Assembly: GCF_000276665.1 (NCBI RefSeq)
Contig: NW_004955476.1
Span: forward strand, 9,772,069-9,836,068
Source of the DNA: Chinchilla lanigera
Lineage: Eukaryota > Chordata > Mammalia > Rodentia > Chinchillidae
Direction of reading: 5' to 3'
Length of the DNA stretch: 64,000 nt
Positions 61,165-64,000 of the stretch are shown piece by piece (the stretch's first letter is position 1; each line of letters starts with the position of its first letter). Made by a program: the position numbers and the translations under genes. The notes under the pieces are model-generated. The model was not told where the DNA came from, ran no database searches, and saw only the letters and a program-made list of their open reading frames with translations.

Positions 61165-61830
61165 TGGACTGCAGTGGGTTGCATCTTGCCCTCTGCAAAT
61201 CCACGTCCACCTGGAACCTTAGAACATGGCAATATTGGGATAGTCTTTGAGTATGTAATTAACACAGTCACGATGGGCTATGACTCATTGTCTCACTGCT
61301 GGCAGGCTTGAACTACCAGTAGTACATGCATGATGTTTCACCAGGTGGCTTTTTATTAATTTTATTTGTAAAATTTTATTCTAGCTCTGTTTGTACCACT
61401 GGTGGTACAAGCCGCCCAATGGCATCATCATGAGTGTCCCACTGGTGGCTCAAGCCTATGGGAACTTGTTAGAGTAGGACCAGCACGAACTCATCCCAGA
61501 TTAGAGTAGACCTACATCTGACGGAAGAGAATGTTCTTGCGTAAGGCAGAAAGGACACAAAGGGACAGCAGAGAGGCCAACCTGAAAATGGAGGCAGAGT
61601 GTGATGTTCTGGTGTCACCACCATGAGGAACAGGGGCAATCAGAAACTGGAGGAGGCAAGGAAGGATCCTTCCCTAGAGTCTCTGGAATGAACATGGCCC
61701 CGCTGACATCACGATGTCAGATTTCTGACCCCAAAACTACGAGAAAATAAATTTCTCCTGTGCCAAGCGAGGACATTTGTGGTACTCTGCATGGCAGTGC
61801 TAGGAAACAAACACAAACTTTGGTAACAGG
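61165..61830 (+). mobile_element. Diverged LTR-type repeat, interrupted
   Basis: The right part (GGATCCTTCCCTAGAGTCTC, CTGACATCACGATGTCAGAT, GAGAAAATAAATTTCTCCTG, GGCAGTGCTAGGAAACAAAC) has the order of a MaLR/ERVL-like LTR end with its poly(A) signal. The left part begins TGCAGTGGGTTGCAT. The middle at about 61300-61490 is foreign and carries inverted repeats. The family assignment is from memory. Confidence 0.4.
61301..61475. repeat. Inverted-repeat insert with three related arms
   Basis: GGCTTGAACTACCAGTAGTA (about 61306) is the diverged reverse complement of TACCACTGGTGGTACAAGCC (61395-61414). A third copy, CCACTGGTGGCTCAAGCC, lies at about 61440. The intervening DNA is AT-rich. Confidence 0.5.
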
Positions 61831-61959
61831 AAGTAGGTGCTCTGCTACCCGTATCAGAAAAACCCTGCAACACCCTAAAAAGTCTATTGATAGAAACAGA
61901 AAGGTCTAGACAATTCCAAGAGTTGGAAAGAAGTGAAGAGTGACAGAGAAAAAAGTCCT

Positions 61960-62109
61960 GGCCAGGAGCGGTGGCGCACGCCTGTAATCCCAGCACTCAG
62001 GAGGCTGAGGGAGGAGCATCACTGTGAGTTCGAGACCAGCCTGGGCTACTAAGTGAGCACAAGGCCAGCCTGAACTGCATACAGAGTCTCTGTCTCAAAA
62101 AGACAAAGT
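61960..62109 (+). mobile_element. B1 SINE
   Basis: GGCCAGGAGCGGTGGCGCAC start with internal duplication and A-rich tail. Perfect 10-bp repeat AAAAAGTCCT at 61950-61959 and 62110-62119. Confidence 0.96.
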
Positions 62110-62449
62110 AAAAAGTCCTATTGCCTTAGAGAATATACTGTCATGAGTAGAATGCTGGAAGAAATACAAACATTCAAGGGCTGATGGTGAGGTTGTAAGT
62201 GTAAGAGGAGAAACAATCCTGGTTACAGGGTGACAGAAAACCTGGTTGGGGTGTGCTTTCTGCTGCGGGGAGCAAAGGACACCTGGTGAGCAAGGCACCT
62301 GCATATGTAGCTGAGGAGGTTTCCAAGCAAAGTGTTATAGGGACAGCCTGCTCTCTCCTTTCTGCTTAGAGTAAAACATGAGACAAAAGAGATGAACTGA
62401 GATAGCAAAAAGTAATCAGCATCTTATAATTTTGAAAATCCTCAGACTA

Positions 62450-62537
62450 GGGCTGGGGATATAGCTCAGTAGCACAGCACCTGCCTGGCAAGCACAAGGT
62501 CCTGAGTTCAATTCCTGGTACCAAGAAAAAAAAAATT
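62450..62537 (+). mobile_element. ID SINE
   Basis: GGGCTGGGGATATAGCTCAG to TTCCTGGTACC, A-run. Perfect 9-bp repeat CTCAGACTA at 62441-62449 and 62538-62546. Confidence 0.95.
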
Positions 62538-62628
62538 CTCAGACTATGTAGATCACAACAGATGCTAAAGCATACCCTGGAGAAATGGACGAGGGCATGG
62601 GGGGGGGGCAGTCTCTTCCTAAGAGACT

Positions 62629-62782
62629 GTCTGGCATGGCAGTGCATGCCCATAATCCCAGCAATGGGGGATAAGACAGGAGGTTCAACAATTCAAGGCC
62701 TCCTTGAGTTACATAGGAAGTTCAAGGCCACCCTGATATACATAACAAGACCCTGCCTTAAACAAACAAAAAAGAAAGAGGA
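62629..62782 (+). mobile_element. B1 SINE
   Basis: CTGGCATGGCAGTGCATGCC start, duplicated unit, and (AAAC)n tail. Confidence 0.88.
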
Positions 62783-62814
62783 GAAAGGAGATATAATAAA
62801 AGGGTTATAAATAA

Positions 62815-63900
62815 TAACCAAACAGGATTTATTCAACATATGAAAATCAATCAATACCATAGAAATGAAAAAACCTACAATCATCTGAATAGATGCAGAA
62901 GAGGCATTTGGCAAAATTTAGTACTCTTTCATGAAAAAAAAAAATCACTCAACAATATGGGAATATTATTGGGTTTTTTTCTTTAAAATAAAATTTAAAA
63001 CTTTTGAAAAGCAATATAGGAATAGAACAAAACTTGCTCAAGTAAAATAAAACACATGAAAACCCCACAGGTAATACATACTCCATGGTAAAAACCTGAA
63101 AACATGTCCAAGATGAGGAACAAGAGAAAGATGCTCACTTTTGCCTGTTCTATTCAGCACAGCACTCAGTATTTTAGCCATAGGAATTAGGTAAGAAATG
63201 GAAATAAAAGGCATCCAACTTAGAAAGAAAAAAGTAAAATTGTCTCTGCTTGCAGATCTTATGTATAAAAAACCCTTGTTATGGTTTATGTCTGTGTGTC
63301 CCCCCAAAGCCTCATGCACCCATGGGGCAGGCTTTTAGAGTTTGATTATGGGTGTGAGAGCTGCACCCACCCTGGGGTGGATAGTTTGCATATGTAAGGG
63401 AGAGGAAAAGAGTGCTTGAGGCCATTCCTCCCCCATTCCTGGCTGGTGTGTGCTTGTTGCTTTTGCTGTTGTCTGCCACCCTGAGCTGTACCTCTCTGCC
63501 ATGTGCCACTCTGCCTTATAATCTGCCAAGTACAAACTGAAACCTCCACGAACTGTAAGTGAAATAAACCTTTCCTTCCTTAGTTTTGGATGTCAGGTAT
63601 TTTGTCCCAGCAGCAAGAAAAAAGTAACCAAGACAACCCTAAAGAGGCACAAAATTATTGGAATAATTAATGCAACCAATCAAAAGGACATAAAGTCAAT
63701 ATACAAAATCAGTTGTGTTTCTATACACCAACAAACACACACTTTCATCATAGCATTAAAAAATAAAATGTAGCAGTAAGGGAAAAACAAAAGAAGGTGA
63801 AAATACAAAATATTTTAGTAGTATACTGAAAATACAAAATATTGCAGAAAGAAATTTCAAAAAGACATAAATGAATGGAAAGGGATCTTTCCAAAAAAGT
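62815..63900 (+). mobile_element. L1 ORF2 remnant split by a solo LTR
   Basis: TATGAAAATCAATCAATACC, GAATAGATGCAGAAGAGGCA, AAATGGAAATAAAAGGCATC and CTCTGCTTGCAGATCTTATG follow L1 reverse-transcriptase text. It resumes after the LTR with CCTAAAGAGGCACAAAATTA and TTTCTATACACCAACAAACA. It is clearly degenerate. Confidence 0.85.
63277..63635 (+). mobile_element. Solo LTR, MaLR type, inserted in L1
   Basis: 359 bp, TGTTATGGTTTATGTCTG to ACCAAGACA, with AATAAA near 63563. Perfect 5-bp target duplication ACCCT at 63272-63276 and 63636-63640, and the L1 reading text continues across it. Confidence 0.92.
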
Positions 63901-63908
63901 GGAAGATG

Positions 63909-64000
63909 GGCCAGGCGGTGTGGCACATGCCTATAATCCCAGCAATTGAGAGGCTGAAGCAGGAGGATCGTTGTGAGTTCAAGGCCTGCCTGGGCTACAA
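63909..64000 (+). mobile_element. B1 SINE, cut by the window end
   Basis: GGCCAGGCGGTGTGGCACAT start, then GCTGAAGCAGGAGGATCG. The right half lies beyond the window. Confidence 0.92.

Noticed and set aside
62815..63900. Possible intact L1
   Set aside because: Text is clearly L1 ORF2, but stops and an LTR interrupt it and both ends are missing.

Overview
The window is mammalian nuclear DNA from a rodent. Coding exons are small, separated by large introns and flanked by GT/AG splice sites. The interspersed repeats are B1-type SINEs, tRNA-derived ID SINEs, B1-ID composite SINEs, MIR, old L1, MaLR-type LTRs and DNA transposons. The ID heads and B1-ID composites suggest a non-murid rodent, but the species cannot be fixed from the sequence alone.

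Two protein-coding genes can be identified, arranged tail to tail. The last two coding exons of DNAJC24 (DPH4, a J-domain/CSL zinc-finger protein of diphthamide synthesis) lie on the + strand at 1845-1913 and 4966-5096; its J-domain exons lie left of the window. The complete coding sequence of IMMP1L (catalytic subunit 1 of the mitochondrial inner-membrane peptidase) lies on the - strand in five exons between 35094 and 12879. They join in phase to 166 codons and carry the Ser40/Lys83 catalytic dyad. A block at 59168-59282, bounded by good splice sites on the same strand, is a candidate 5' UTR exon of IMMP1L. If real, nearly all of 35.1-59.2 kb is one intron. The gene order matches the mammalian DCDC1-DNAJC24-IMMP1L-ELP4-PAX6 block, so the non-coding DNA may include long-range PAX6-domain regulatory elements.

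Layout: 1-5.1 kb, DNAJC24 introns and exons. 5.1-12.6 kb, DNAJC24 3' flank/UTR and intergenic DNA, holding a Tigger-like transposase remnant (about 6.04-6.99 kb), a piggyBac-type transposase remnant with a duplicated C-terminal Cys-rich segment (about 7.29-9.45 kb) and a near full-length MaLR-type element (10723-12376). 12.6-35.1 kb, IMMP1L coding exons, with a 15.9-kb intron 4 that contains GC-rich, CpG-rich islands. 35.1-64 kb, AT-rich intron 1 and beyond, with L1 fragments, two solo MaLR LTRs that have 5-bp target duplications, a 79-bp hAT MITE with an 8-bp target duplication, many SINEs, and several non-repetitive blocks with the look of conserved non-coding elements.

The two genes do not act in one pathway; their adjacency is conserved synteny. 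No functional virus, CRISPR array, rRNA or canonical tRNA gene was seen.
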